From assembly GCA_973895155.1 (NCBI GenBank), contig OZ316891.1:21204001-21268000 (forward strand): a stretch of DNA of 64,000 nucleotides, in the 5' to 3' direction. The translations under genes and the position numbers were made by a program. Positions 49,477 through 60,829 of this stretch are shown here, in pieces (the first letter of the stretch is position 1; every line of letters begins with the position of its first letter). This DNA is from Marsupella aquatica (Eukaryota; Marchantiophyta). The notes under the pieces are model-generated. The model was not told the origin of the DNA and searched no databases. It saw only the letters and a program-made list of their open reading frames with translations.

Positions 49477-50048
49477 AACCTTGGGAGCTCATGAGAGTGC
49501 TCTTGGGCTCAACATTTGTTATACAGTCTGCACTGTCGTGTGCACAATTGAGAGCACACTTGTTGAAAGCACACTTGTTGCTTCAGTATCTAAAGCTATG
49601 TCTGTCCTTTAGGGGATATATGCATAACTCTTCATGAATAAAATTATCAGTTACCTTTCAAATGGCTGAGTAATGGTTTTTTGTGAGTACGTGGATTCAG
49701 TCTAGCTTCAGAAACTACAGTCCATTGCAAACATTTGCCTTTATGAAGAAATTGAAGACCTTGGAAGACAATGACAACACACAGAAGCTCAAATGCATGA
49801 ACGTGTTTTTTATTGATTTCACTCATGAATAATTTGTGTTACATGCAATAAAATTGCTCCCAGCACAAAATTCTATATGAGATCAAAACTGGCCAAGTAC
49901 ATAGACTACAAAATTGGTCAATTGCATGTGTGAACTACTTATATTTGCAAAAGTGGTCGAGTACATGATCACTCTTGCCACTTCACAAACTATAACTACA
50001 AGAGTCCAAAAGCAACTTTGCATTTTTCTTTGAACTCGTCCTCACTTA

Positions 50049-52025
50049 TCAGCTCCAATGCTCGCTGCGTAATGTAATGTCTGCCAACACATTTTGCTTG
50101 GCTTGAAATGCGCTTCTCTCTTCTGATTCTTTTCTCCAAGCTGCAGATTCTGCTTGACGAGCCAAGGACTCCTCTTGCTTTGTTTTCTCATCCAGGCCCT
50201 TCTCAGAAGTAATGCTTTTAAACATCCCCATCATCTCATCAAGGTTCTCCCATGCTCGCTTCAGGCTGTCCTTCTTGGTGGGAGGCTTCTTTTTTGTGTC
50301 ATCACCTGGATTTGTGGATGGGGTGACTGGTCGGGGTGGTGCCACAGATCCAGAACACTCTGGATTACTCACTGCAGGGCTGTTTGTGCCAGCCATAGCC
50401 CCTTCCCTAACTTTCAAAATGTTCCTGGCCTTCCAGGAAGGGGTGTCCTTTAGCTTAAACATCAGATTTGCATCTTGCAGAGTTGCTCCATCCCCGTTCT
50501 TAGGGTTGTTCACTCCTGACTGCATATCTTTGAGGCTGTCCCTTAGATGGTCTTCAAGAGTCTCCTCCTCAAATGGTGATCTTGGAAATATCGCCTTGTA
50601 GTCAACATAGATCTTCTCCCACACCTTAGCTGGGACAAGTTGTTTCACTTTTTGCTTTCGCCCTTTGCTGAATTCAGAAAAATGTTTCCAATAAGCTCTC
50701 ACCAGAGGGCCAACGTGATCATTGTCCACCACCTTCCTCACCTTCTGTTTTTTTTGTTTCTTTAGAGACCTTCTCCATCACTCTTCTCACGATTCTTCTG
50801 TTTTCGCTTGGGCTGCATCTATAGACTCTGTCCAGAGGACTCGCTTCCAGAATTGTCACTCTCCGAGGTAGCAGCCATTTCCTCTTCCTTATTGCTGCTG
50901 CTACTATCCGACAAGGTGACTTGCTGGGGGCTTTCAAATACCATATGCCCAGAAACTAGATTGTCTACCTCAGCATCAACTGTGGATGGGTGGACTGTGG
51001 TATCCAAGCAAACAAAGCTGTGATTCACGAATCCAAACTCCTTCACCTTGTTGTCCAAGATCTCCACCGCGAAATTGGCCATCCCTCATGAGAAAGTGGG
51101 ACAATAAAGCAAGAGTGAATTGAATCTAATTGATTACATGCAACTCAGAATGAAAGAAGAGGCCAATTCAATCCACTCCATCGCAAGCTACAAATACAGA
51201 GACATCCACCATGATAGCAATTGAAATAAGACTAGCATTTTCATCACTGTGCTCAATTAATTCAAATGGTCTCGGTAGCACTTCAATTTTTAGAAGTCCA
51301 AAGCGAAGTACAGGTTGATTATTCAGGACCAAGGCCAAATTAACATAACAATGCTCTATTCATGAACACAGAGCTTTGATCAAGGATTAGCTAAGGGTTG
51401 TGTTCACTATAGTATGAATCAAATAGATCCAAACAAGCACAGTCGAAGGCAGATACTGATGGAAATTGATGTTTTGCCCCAGTGTCCAGATTGATCGCAA
51501 TCATCGATCTTGAGTGATGCCAGGTACTGATTTGCAGACAAAGATTGATACTAAACGTACTGAATCGGAAATCCACTTCATGATTCCACTAAAAGAGATC
51601 AATGTTCCTCTCTCTTGATTCCACTCGATTGCTCAATTGACCACATTGGAGCTGCAACAAACGAATTGCACAAATCCAGCCATAGCTTTATTGTATATGC
51701 TTTCCATTCCTCGTTTGCTGAACGGGAGAGTTTGAAGTAATTAGGACATGCCTGGATTGTTCTTGTCACCCTCGTCTGCTGTTGTTGCCACCTTGCTAGC
51801 CAGCTCAAGATTGATGGGCGCTACAGGGTGCTCTGCCACGCGTTCTGCTTGCAATGTCAAGCCCCCTCCCAGTGTTGAACACTCTAAAGGTGCGAGCACT
51901 TCAGGAGATACCCCGCTCACCTCCCGGCTCTCGTTTGATGGTTGTTTTGCTCTCATCTTGCTCACACCCTTCTTTTTCGTGTCTCTTGAGATTGCCTCCA
52001 TTGTGCCTACGTCGAGCACTATCAT
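50049..52025 (-). pseudogene. Second ORF of the Harbinger element, likely Myb/SANT-like partner
   Basis: PIF/Harbinger elements usually encode a second DNA-binding protein needed for transposition. The minus strand here has a 230-codon frame (50741-50049) with RAYWKHFSEFSKGRKQK and a charged, glutamine-rich C terminus. Upstream lies an acidic, serine-rich frame (51082-50819). Between them is a lysine-rich stretch in shifted frames with one stop, so the ORF is broken there. A further upstream exon is possible: 52025-51770 with a phase-1 donor joining an acceptor before 51084. That would give an intron of about 685 bases. The assignment rests mainly on position and basic/acidic character; I do not see a clear tryptophan triad. 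Confidence 0.55.
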
Positions 52026-52274
52026 TCGGCTTCAAAGCTCCCTCTCTGCTGCCATTTCTAATGAATCCTCACCCTCAACGTGCTTGCAGCGCCTATGATC
52101 TTGGAGAGAAATCCCTAATCCAGACTGAAAACTTTTTTCTACTCGTTGCACACCAAGAAATTTTCTCACTCGGCTCTTGGTCACTTTGTATGTGAGTAAA
52201 CTAACCTGAGTTAGTTTTCAATCGGTTCATCTTGGGTTTAAGCTAGCTGCCCTCCACTCATTCGACATTTTCTC

Positions 52275-52291
52275 ACTTTATGGATATCTTT
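52275..52291 (-). repeat. Right terminal inverted repeat of the Harbinger element
   Basis: The sequence actttatggatatcttt is the exact inverted match of the left end at 47847-47863. It is followed by att (52292-52294). Confidence 0.85.
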
Positions 52292-52294
52292 ATT

Positions 52295-53191
52295 GTCAAT
52301 AAAGATATTCTAATTTACAATATAAATATTATTTTTATTGTATATTTACAAATATGTCATGGTTTTTCTATATTCAAACCTTGGTTACTTTGTTGCACCT
52401 GTCATCTTTACACAAAATTGGGATGTATTTGTAAATACACCAAAAAAACATGGTAGTATTTTCAATTTGAACATCTTTCGCGTCAAAGTAAGTAAAAGTT
52501 GTTGACCCTTTTTGGTAATAGTCATTTTTCTCATTTTGAGTAATTATCAGAGAAAATGGTGCCCAGCTAGAGGCCTTCTTGGCACAGAGTAGAACAATGT
52601 TTTTTAATACATGGAGGGAAACCAAACAAGAAACAGCTCGGCCATTCTTCTCAACCATACCATGCCAAAAGGAATAGGTGTACATGTCCAATTAACTTTC
52701 CCCCCATTCCATGCGTCCACATCGATTCTCCACCAAATCATCGTCATCAAAGACTAGTTTATTTCAATATAAATAAATAGTTTTGTCCTTTATAAAATGA
52801 GTCAATCATAGCCCTTCATCAAAAATTATTTTTTTGGGTACCATTTGTTAGATATTGCTCTAGTCTTGTGACTCATGAGCTAACCATAGTTAGTCTAACT
52901 TGGGTTAGGACTTAGCTAATGTTAGCAGTAGTGCTGGTGTGCATATAGCCAGGGCTGATGCCAGACCCTGGTGGAACTTAGGCTCATTGTTACGGAGCTA
53001 GTTGAGAGATAGGGAGAGCTTGTGCTGTGGATGCTTGGTGTGGCATGTTGGCCTAGAGTGCAGTAAAGCTCTTGTGTGTTCCCGTGGACGTAGCCTCATG
53101 TGGAGGTGAACGACATATCTCTCTGTGTCGACTCTTGTGCGTTGGATGATTCATGGGCTTGCCATTGCAAATGTCGTCTATGCTCAACAAG
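52295..53191. other. AT-rich flank grading into a probable LTR
   Basis: No gene is visible. From about 52920 the composition changes and the sequence leads directly to a primer binding site at 53192, so the stretch before it is probably the 3' part of a 5' LTR. The LTR start could not be located, because no second copy is in view. Confidence 0.4.
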
Positions 53192-53203
53192 TGGTATCAG
53201 AGC
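53192..53203 (+). other. Primer binding site, initiator-Met tRNA type
   Basis: The 12-mer TGGTATCAGAGC is the standard plant LTR-retrotransposon primer site complementary to the initiator methionine tRNA 3' end. It follows caacaag, so an LTR should end about 53189. No gag or pol follows within 1.2 kb, only leader-like sequence. Confidence 0.75.
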
Positions 53204-54400
53204 ATGCCTGGGAGGTGACAAGGTTTTTTCGTGACAGGTTTTTTCCAGCGTTCATTGTCGGTGGCACATTCAGAGTTTCGTTGCATGAAACTTGAATGTG
53301 TGTGGCTGTGCGGATAGGTTAGTGAGAGGGCTTTCTAACGGTGGTTAGAACTTGTTGATCGGTATCCGTGGTGCGGAGGAATTGAAGTTTGCGTCGTTCA
53401 GGTTTTATTCGTGTTCGACGGATTTTCGGGGGAGAGACCAGAGTTTGCATTATTCAACGGTGTGTGTTGTGCGGTGCGGGAGGGATCGCACATTATAGCT
53501 CAAGTTGAAGGTTGAAGCGAGCTGGTCGTTTTGGTAGCTGGATTGTTGCCGAGTTGTTATCGAGTGTGTCGTGACGAGTGACGGAGGCATTCAGGTTTTT
53601 TCACAAGCTCTGGAGCTTGTTCCCATCTGAACCGGGTTTCTCTTTGTGACGTCCGACTCGGTGGAAGAAACGCAAAGTGCCACGGCTCAATGGTTTGATC
53701 GCGGCAAGGCGGTTGTTTTGAGCCCAGGATTGGCACTTGACGCGGAGTGAAGATGACACGGCAAATTTTTTTACTCAGCTGGGGCTGCAGACTGTGCCGG
53801 TGCAATTCGACAACTTTTTCCGTCAGCGGCGTTCACTTTCTTTGTTTCAATTAGCGGCTATTGAAGTGAGTTTTTTCCTTGTCACTTTGGGGGGAGTTTT
53901 TTGAATTTTAAGGGGGTTTGTAACCCTTTGTGTGTGTACAAACACACGACCCTGGCCCTATGTACTAGTATACCCCCCCGCACCCCGATTTTTGCAGCTG
54001 GCTGCGTTTACCCTCCCGGCCCTTTGCGATCCCGTGAACAGGGGCTCGCTGCCCCATCCTGCGCCCCCGTCGTGCCTTAGGGTTAACATGCGACCTGCCG
54101 GCCGCGTTTAAGCCCTGCCCGGCCCTGCCTTCGACTTGACCCTTTGCGAACCCTATGGCTCGCCCTTGCTCTGACTGCCTGCCTAGCGAGTCGGGGCCGC
54201 GCCTTGACTTCCACCCCCGGTCTGATTTTTGGTTATACATGGCTGCGTACACAGGTGCTTGTATCCCCTGTGCGTAATCCTGCCTGGCCCGCCTTTTGTT
54301 TATACTTGTATTTTTGCTAAGGGGCACTAACCACCCCCTTTAAGGCACTTTTTATAGCATTTTTTCTTCCCCTTTTGTTCACAACGGGCTAAGGCACTCC
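53204..54400. other. Untranslated retroelement leader and GC-rich DNA
   Basis: From 53204 to about 53900 there is no open frame of note. A purine run (ggggggag, 53889-53896) resembles a polypurine tract, but no matching LTR pair is seen. After 53940 composition becomes GC-rich, with a minus-strand frame (54327-53965) that has no family resemblance. This is probably a deleted or non-autonomous LTR element. Confidence 0.4.
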
Positions 54401-54649
54401 GCTTGCGGATGCCTATCAAGAAAGTTATGGGCGTTGCCAGTTGGTGGCGCGCCCATTATGCACGATGGGATCTGGGTTGGGGGCCAAATGTTTAGGGACC
54501 AAAGTTGGTCCGGGGGTGGCAGGTCTCCAGAAGCATATATGAGGGGAGTGGTGTCTCCCTGGGGGCTAAGGCCGAGCCAAAGTCGCGAACGCAGCGGTCG
54601 CGACACTAAGGGAAACCGTCAAACAGAAATAGCGATATCTTCCCAACGG

Positions 54650-54726
54650 GAAGTCCTCCAAAGTCCGTTGGAGGACTTCTTAGGTGCGTTGGAAAGCTCT
54701 TGAGGAGGGCTACGCCCTCCTGAGCT
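54650..54726. repeat. Pair of hairpins in the probable LTR
   Basis: Stem 1 pairs 54650-54661 with 54668-54679 (gaagtcctccaa with ttggaggacttc), a perfect 12-base stem with a 6-base loop. Stem 2 pairs aggagggc (54703-54710) with gccctcct (54714-54721), extended by agctc and gagct outside a three-base bulge. Strong folds of this kind occur in LTR R regions and near polyadenylation sites; the role here is inferred. Confidence 0.7.
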
Positions 54727-55447
54727 CAGCTGGGTCTGGGGGTGCCATGGGTTCTCGTGGTTTGTGGGTGTTAGCTCGCCCACTTGCCAAATCCTGCCGA
54801 ACAGCAGCCAAGCCGCGTTCAGCCTCCCAAGAGAGCTTGCGTTGGGGAGGCAAGGCCAAGTAGGTATGGAGGCTGAGTCCCAAGGGCGCTCGGTCCCTAG
54901 ACCATGAGTGGGGCAAACCGGGAGTGAGTGTTAGAGTCGGGGCCGTTCTGGTCCCGACGTGTTGAGACAAGCTTGGGACAAGCTTTAGGACAAGCTACGC
55001 TATTTGGGCCATGAGCATGTCCTGAGGTCAGGACGGTCAGTTGGTGATGGATAGGTACGAGGGGGAACCCGGGCCGCGCCCAAGGAAGGAGCTATCCTGG
55101 ACGGACAGTGGGCGTGGGTTCTGGTTCCGGCTTATGGCATCGGGAGGACCCATCGCTGACCTATTTACCAACGTCTGTTGAGCTTGAGTTAGGATGCTAG
55201 ACTTGGCGAGTTCTAGATCCGGAGGGGTTACTTATCGAGGTGCTTGGTTGCTTGTAGAGACAATGAGGACCGTTGAGTAGCGGTCGTGTAGGTGAGCAAG
55301 TGTGGCTTCGTATGGGAGGGGCCGCAGGTGGTGCTAAAGGCACTTGGATGCTTGCTCGAGGTATTCCATGGAGGCGTTCGGGCACCAAGGGCACTTAGGC
55401 GCAAGTGTTGGGATTGGTGAGGGCGCTGGGTGGCGAGGTCCACCACT

Positions 55448-55459
55448 TGTGGTATCAGA
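55448..55459 (+). other. Primer binding site of the gypsy element
   Basis: A second TGGTATCAGAGC, again complementary to initiator-Met tRNA, lies 2256 bases after the first. It is followed by about 130 bases of leader and then gag, and so marks the 5' LTR end of this element. Confidence 0.85.
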
Positions 55460-55590
55460 GCGATTGCCGGCTTAGACACCGGGCCGGGGTCGTGCTTAGT
55501 CGGAATCCAAAAATTAACGGATTTTTGCGGGGTCTTAGTGCTTCAACGTGCCCGGTGGGTCGACTGCGGGCAGATTTGGTCACTGGGAAC

Positions 55591-56997
55591 ATGGAGAAAA
55601 ACACTCGTGCAAAGAGTGGCAAGGAGGCTTCCCCCACCAAGGGGAGAGCCCAAGTTCACGATGAACAGAAGGAGGACGGGCCGACTTCCCTTGATGAACG
55701 TTACAAGCAAGATGAAGAAGATGCAACGGCCGAACCATCGACCGCTACGGCAAACAAATCAAGTGCAGAGCGCCGTCAACTTAATGGGAAGGAGGCGGCT
55801 GATCCTTCAGAGGATGGGTCGGATGACAACAACTCTGACACAACTGCAAGCAACGACAATGTTGAAGCTGAGACAGAGGAAGAGGGTTAGGACCCGGAAG
55901 AGGAACTGATCCCAGCCTTGAGAGGGTTGAATGCGGAAATAGGGGATGATGCCGAGCCGGACATCATCGTGGATAATTTGACCAAGCAGAACCAGGATGA
56001 CGCAGGTGATACCTCAATCCCGGGAGGTCATGGTGCTCGCAAGCCGCGGGGGTGTCACCAAAATCCACAAGAGAACCTAAGAACAGGCGGCCCGCTAAGG
56101 AAAGACGGTTGGAGGACCGTCCTCATACAACCCGTAAGGGCCCAGCCGCTGACGACGGTCTGGGTCCGTTGACTCAAGACCAACGACTCATCTATGAGCA
56201 ATTGGAACACAACAAGGGGGCCCAGATTAAGTACTTAGTCTGGGTAGTCAGAGTACGTCCCGTCCCGAGGGGGGAATGGTAGTTGGACGGAGTATGTTCC
56301 AAGTGAACCAGCTACTGACTCCTCCAACTTATGACGGGGCCTACGAACAAAGTGGACAAAAGTTCCTGAGTTGGCTCTCCACGATGGAGATTCATCTCCA
56401 AGCGTGCGTTGAGCGTTCCACTTGGGCTCCCGCAGCCGCTCCTTACCTGAAGGACTATGCCTTGACTTGGTACAAGTCATGGAAGAAGTCGCGAGAGGAC
56501 TCCTCCTTGCCGTTAACTTGGGAAAACCTGGTTGAGGGTCTCCGTGCTCATGTCACCACTAAGTACCCGGAGCGGCACGCTCAGAAATGCGTAACGGAGA
56601 TGAGTTTCAGGGGTGATATCCAAAAGTTCATCACTTATTACCAGAATCAGTTGGCATGTATCTGGCGGGACAAGAGACCCTACATACACAGCCTCACAAC
56701 TTTATCGTGAAGCTCCCGCCGTTGCTCAGGGAAAAGTTGCAGGAAAAGCGTCATGAGTTCAAAACGCTTTTTGACGCCTTCGACAAGGCCACTACCTTGG
56801 TGAATAACCGACCGGACTTGGCAAAGGTGGGTGGCAAGGGATCCAAGGGGGAAGCTGGGAAAGCAAAAGGTCCCGAGAATAAGCGTAAGCAACCTGAGGG
56901 GGCGGGGGCCGGTGGTTCGGATCCCCAGCCCCAGAATGGAGAAGCTAAGCGAAACCGGAAGGCCGGCAACTTTAAGAAAGGAGCCTCATCGGCATAG
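55591..56997 (+). pseudogene. Retrotransposon gag, multiply broken
   Basis: Structural capsid-like protein of the gypsy element. The reading begins at 55591 with a charged, acidic region. It meets TAG at 55888-55890, continues in the same frame, shifts near 56050 and again before 56276. It then shows the gag core (YLKDYALTWYKSWKK, 56276-56710), shifts near 56680 and runs in the frame of the zinc knuckle to a TAG at 56995-56997. The knuckle [14 protein letters not shown] (C-x2-C-x4-H-x4-C) lies just beyond, at the start of the next segment. At least three frameshifts and two stops exclude function. Confidence 0.8.
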
Positions 56998-57018
56998 AAA
57001 GCAAAGAAGCAAGCAACC

Positions 57019-58344
57019 ATGGAGCAGAGGCGGGCTGAACGTTCGTGCTTCACATGTGGTGCCATGGGCCATCAAAGTAAGGATTGTTCCACGAAAGGTG
57101 GCAAACCAAACGGAGATGGTGGAGGGCAGAAGGGCATTAAGGTAAGTATCGCTCCAACCAAACCCTTAGTAGCTGAAAAGGTCCCTGTAGGGGATGTCCC
57201 TGATGGAGAGAGGGTGTTGTTGCGAGAGAAGATACCTAAAGTTAAGACAATGGATCCTGAAAAACTGATTTTTGTGAATGTCACTTCTAACGGTAATCTA
57301 GGTGTTGCTTTGGTGGATACAGGCACGACCGCTTGCTTCATAAGTGGGCAGGCGTCAACTCGTCTTGGGGTGGACATGCAAGAGTTGTTACAACCGTTAG
57401 TGTGCAAGTTCACCAATGACACGAAGGGGATAGTGTCGAGAGTAGTGCATAGACTTCGGGTAGAGATCATAGGCGAACAACAAAATTTTGTTAGTAAGGA
57501 GATGTTCTACGTTCTTGATGGTCTAGCCGTAGACTTCATTTTGTCGGTAGGTTATCTCAGAAAGCACAATGTTACCTTGAAATCGGGGGGTGATGTGCTC
57601 CATTTTCCCAATAAGGGCGGTGAGCCCATCGTTGTACACGAAATTACCGAAAATAAAGAAAGATTTCTTAAAGTAAGTAAAGTGTCGTGGATGTCTCCGT
57701 GTGTATCGGCGAAGCAATGGTGGAAAGACTTCAAGGGTGGACATGAATGTTTCTTCTTTCATCTCCACCCAACTAAGGAGGCTGCGTTGCAGCCAAAGGT
57801 CAAGTCAGCTAAGGTCGGGCCTGACTGCGGTCGAATTCCTGAAATTTTAGAGGAATTCAACGACGGGCTCTCACAAAAGCTACCTAAAGATTTACCCCCG
57901 CAAAGAGAAGTGGATCACCAAGTTGAGTTGGAGCCAGGATCGGCTCCTCAGGCTAAAGCTCCTTATCGTCTGAACCTGAATGAGCGAATGATGTTGAAGA
58001 ATGCCTTGGAAGAGTTGATCGAGCAAGGGTTCATTTGCCCTAGTAAGAGTCCTTACGGGGCGCCCGCGCTGTTTGTGTCCAAAAAGGATGGTACTTTGAG
58101 ATTGTGCGCAGATTATCGGGCCCTCAATAAGCAGACGGTAAAGAACAAGTACCCGTTACCTCATATGGATGACCTCTTCGATTGCCTCTCCGGGGCTAAG
58201 AAGTTTTCAAAGGTGGACTTGCGGTCTGGGTATTACCAGATCCGCATGGCTAAGGGAGACGAGTATAAGACCGTGATGCGCACAAGGTTTGGATCCTATG
58301 ATGTGATGCCTAGCCAGGAATCACTCAGCCAGTTAAGTGGGTAA
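57019..58344 (+). pseudogene. Gypsy pol, 5' part: zinc knuckle, protease, truncated RT
   Basis: An uninterrupted 441-codon frame. The CCHC knuckle is at residues ~12-25 and the aspartic protease motif [10 protein letters not shown] near residue 95. The RT begins around residue 320 with [40 protein letters not shown] and [15 protein letters not shown] follow. After YDVMP (about 58312) homology stops, and 10 unrelated codons lead to TAA at 58342-58344. The catalytic YxDD motif is absent, so no active RT is encoded. Sequence downstream belongs to the interrupting segment. Confidence 0.9.
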
Positions 58345-58569
58345 AGCAAGAGTGCACCCTAGAAACACCTTAGTATAGGGACAAAACAAGGAAAATATAA
58401 ACAATTAGGGGCGACTATGGAACCCGGGCCGAGGCCGGAGGTAAGGACGCTGGGGGTGAAAACAAGATTAGGGTTAGGGTGCGCTAAGCATCGGCGGCTA
58501 GGAAGGATCAACGGGAGAAAGGACCGGAAGAGGAGAGGGGTAAGGAGCGCTTGCAGGAGATGGTGACTC

Positions 58570-60829
58570 ATGTGCGAGCACAAACTAGGCAGACAACTAC
58601 GGGAGGCCAACTACTGTCAGCTGCTTAGGCAAGCACTCGGGGAGAGAGTAGATACCGACGATCGACCTAAGGAGGGTATGAGCAACGTCAATCAAGCGGC
58701 ACATTTCTGGGGATGCCTGTTCGAATGGGCAACTGAGTACATCAAGACTTACGAGGATGAAGAATCAGAAAGGGCAGCTCGAGAACGACAGGAGCTCGCT
58801 CGATTGTGGGAGCTGCAGAAGACGGCTTTCTTAGGAGGCGAACTCATCAAGGCCGAGTTCTTGTGGACTCCTACTTCCAATTAGCTCGACGATCTTCTGT
58901 TTTTCGAAGACAGAATCATCGGCATTCGAGAGGCCATCAAGAATTGCAATGATATACACTGGGAATTGAAGGGTAGCACGGAAAAGTGGACCCAGGCAAT
59001 GGTGCTAGGAGAAACCTCCACGGCAGCCGAGATGAAGAGGAAGGGAGCCGTCAACAATGAAGCCACCCTGGCAAAAAGAACGAGGTCGGCGGCACCAAAG
59101 AAGCCAGCCGAGCAGCAGAGCAGGAGGCAGGGAGAAGCCGAAGAGGAGGAGGTCGATCCCATCAATGCCATTCCAACCAGGGATGACACCTGGAAGGGCT
59201 GGGCGGCAACCCTACCAGCGGAGGTGCAACTACATTTTGCACGGGAGGAGGATGCATGCTTTACGGCCATGCAGACCAAGAAGTACCAAGGCTTCATGGC
59301 CGGATTCGGCTTAGAGGCCTTTGTAAGATTACCATGGCTGAAGCCGGAGGTACCGGATTCAGACCTATTAGAATTCGTGGGGTCATGGGAACCCGAGACC
59401 AATTGCACGAGGATATATGGGAAGGATTTCTATCTTACTCCCAAGGTGATTGTCGAAGTGTTTGGCTTGCCGATAGGCAATAAGACCAAAGTTGATACCA
59501 GGAAGACCTTGCCTGACAAGGAGTTCCGGTCGTTCCCCGGGCCATCAACGAAGAATGGCTTCTTCTGGAACACCTGCACCAACCCGCACATAGGAGAGAT
59601 GATCGACTTCTTGCGGGTGACCATGCATTGTAACTTGCCGAGGGCAGAGATCGGCAAGGCACAGGTCTATCTGGCAGAGAGGCCAGACCCAAGCCGGGAC
59701 TACAATGGGTACCTCCTCAACCAATTGAAGAAGATCTTAAAGGAGGAGCAGCAGGTAATCGGCATGGGGAGCGTGTCGCGGCTTGGCTATCACATGCCGC
59801 TGTTGTGCCGGTATGCCAGAGGTCAGACCTTTGCCCCAGTACTTCCCCTGCAGGTAAGGGCACCCGAAGAAGCTCCAGCACCGAGGCCGGTAGCAGAGAA
59901 GCCTCAACCACCTATTAGCCCTACGATTGAGCAGGTGTTTAGGCCAAGGAAGGAAGACTTGCCGATGCAGCAACCAAGCATACAGAATCTGCTGAAAATG
60001 CTGGAGAAGGAAAAGACGGCACCGGCACCGGCTTTGGCAGCAGCACCAATACAGGACACTGCCCCAGAGGTCAACCTAAGCAGAATCAGGCCAAAATCCA
60101 AGCCGGGTTCGAATGTACGTGGGAGTCTCAAGCTCTGAATCTGAGGCAGAATTGCCTGAAGCTCCTACCGACGAAGAAGAGAGGGAGAAGCCGGAAGTCC
60201 AAGAAGTAGAGGAGGCAGTGGAGGACTGCAGCCATGATAACTTCGGCTATGGGTCGGACCATCATGTTCCAGGAGTAAGGACCTGTGGCCGGTTTATCCC
60301 CACACTTCCAAGGGTAGTACGAGGGGACCCCAACCAGCAGAGTAGCCCTGAGTCTCCCCCACCAGATGTTGCTCCCCCGAGCTTTGACAGCATAAAACAG
60401 ACGGCGTAGGAATTTCAGGAGCGAATCAGGTAGGAAGAGAAGGCAGCCCTGGCTAGGGAAAAGGATTTGCCAGGAGGAGATTGGCCGGAGGACATCAGGC
60501 GGCTAGCCGAAAAAGGAAGCAAACCTCTAGCCACGATTGAAGAGATCTGCAAGACGGCTTGGGAGCAGAGGCCGCGATGGGCGATGCCGATCACTTCTAC
60601 TTATTCCACCTACGCTAAGAATAGAGCCATGGAGTATGGTGAGATGTGTGGGGAACTTGCGCTCGGCATCTTTGGGGAGGAGTTGGAGGTAGGACCCTTT
60701 TTCCATAGGGAGCAGTTGGAGAAGCACCAATTAGAAGAAGCGGTGGCTTTAGAGAGAAGCAAGAAGGACGAGGTCATCCGGCGGCCAAGAAATCCCAAGA
60801 TGAACTGCGGATTAAGCGGCATGAGCTGA
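58570..60829 (+). pseudogene. Large unfamiliar ORF, broken by TAG stops and frameshifts
   Basis: The frame from 58570 reads through an alpha-helical charged region (FWGCLFEWATEYIKTYEDEE) to TAG at 58882. It continues in the same frame to 60138: a basic Lys/Ala-rich stretch (KRKGAVNN, KRTRSAAPKKPAEQQ), then a folded-looking domain (WLKPEVPDSDLLEFVGSWEP, LTPKVIVEVFGLPIG, FFWNTCTNPHIGEMIDFL) and a proline-rich tail. The LT.KVI.EVFGLP pattern loosely recalls the plant mobile domain carried by some plant transposons. Near 60113 the reading moves to another frame with acidic and Pro-rich sequence, TAG stops at 60407 and 60431, and WPEDIRRLAEKGSKPLATIE. It is probably one ancient long protein. Function unknown. 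Confidence 0.6.

Larger units (their letters stand above)
47847..52291. mobile_element. PIF/Harbinger DNA transposon with defined ends
   Basis: The 17-base ends aaagatatccataaagt (47847-47863) and actttatggatatcttt (52275-52291) are perfect inverted repeats. They are flanked on both sides by att (47844-47846 and 52292-52294), a 3-base target duplication as expected for this superfamily. Subterminal motifs are also inverted (cccaaga and ctaactcgggattag near the left end, matching the complement of the right end). The element is 4445 bases long and carries a DDE transposase on the plus strand and a second ORF on the minus strand, converging. Both ORFs are broken, so the copy cannot be autonomous. 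A 42-bp direct repeat (cagctctgcccttggcctc) lies near 48022-48086. Confidence 0.85.

Noticed and set aside
53965-54327. 120-codon minus-strand frame, Arg/Gly-rich
   Set aside because: Composition effect in GC-rich retroelement DNA; no homology recognised.
56751-57065. Minus-strand frame opposite gag
   Set aside because: Shadow of the gag coding strand, which carries a recognisable gag core and zinc knuckle.
58313-58330. atgcct as a target-site duplication of the 4.5-kb segment
   Set aside because: The right-hand atgcct is preceded by RT-like sequence of its own, so the word is shared RT coding sequence rather than a duplicated insertion target.
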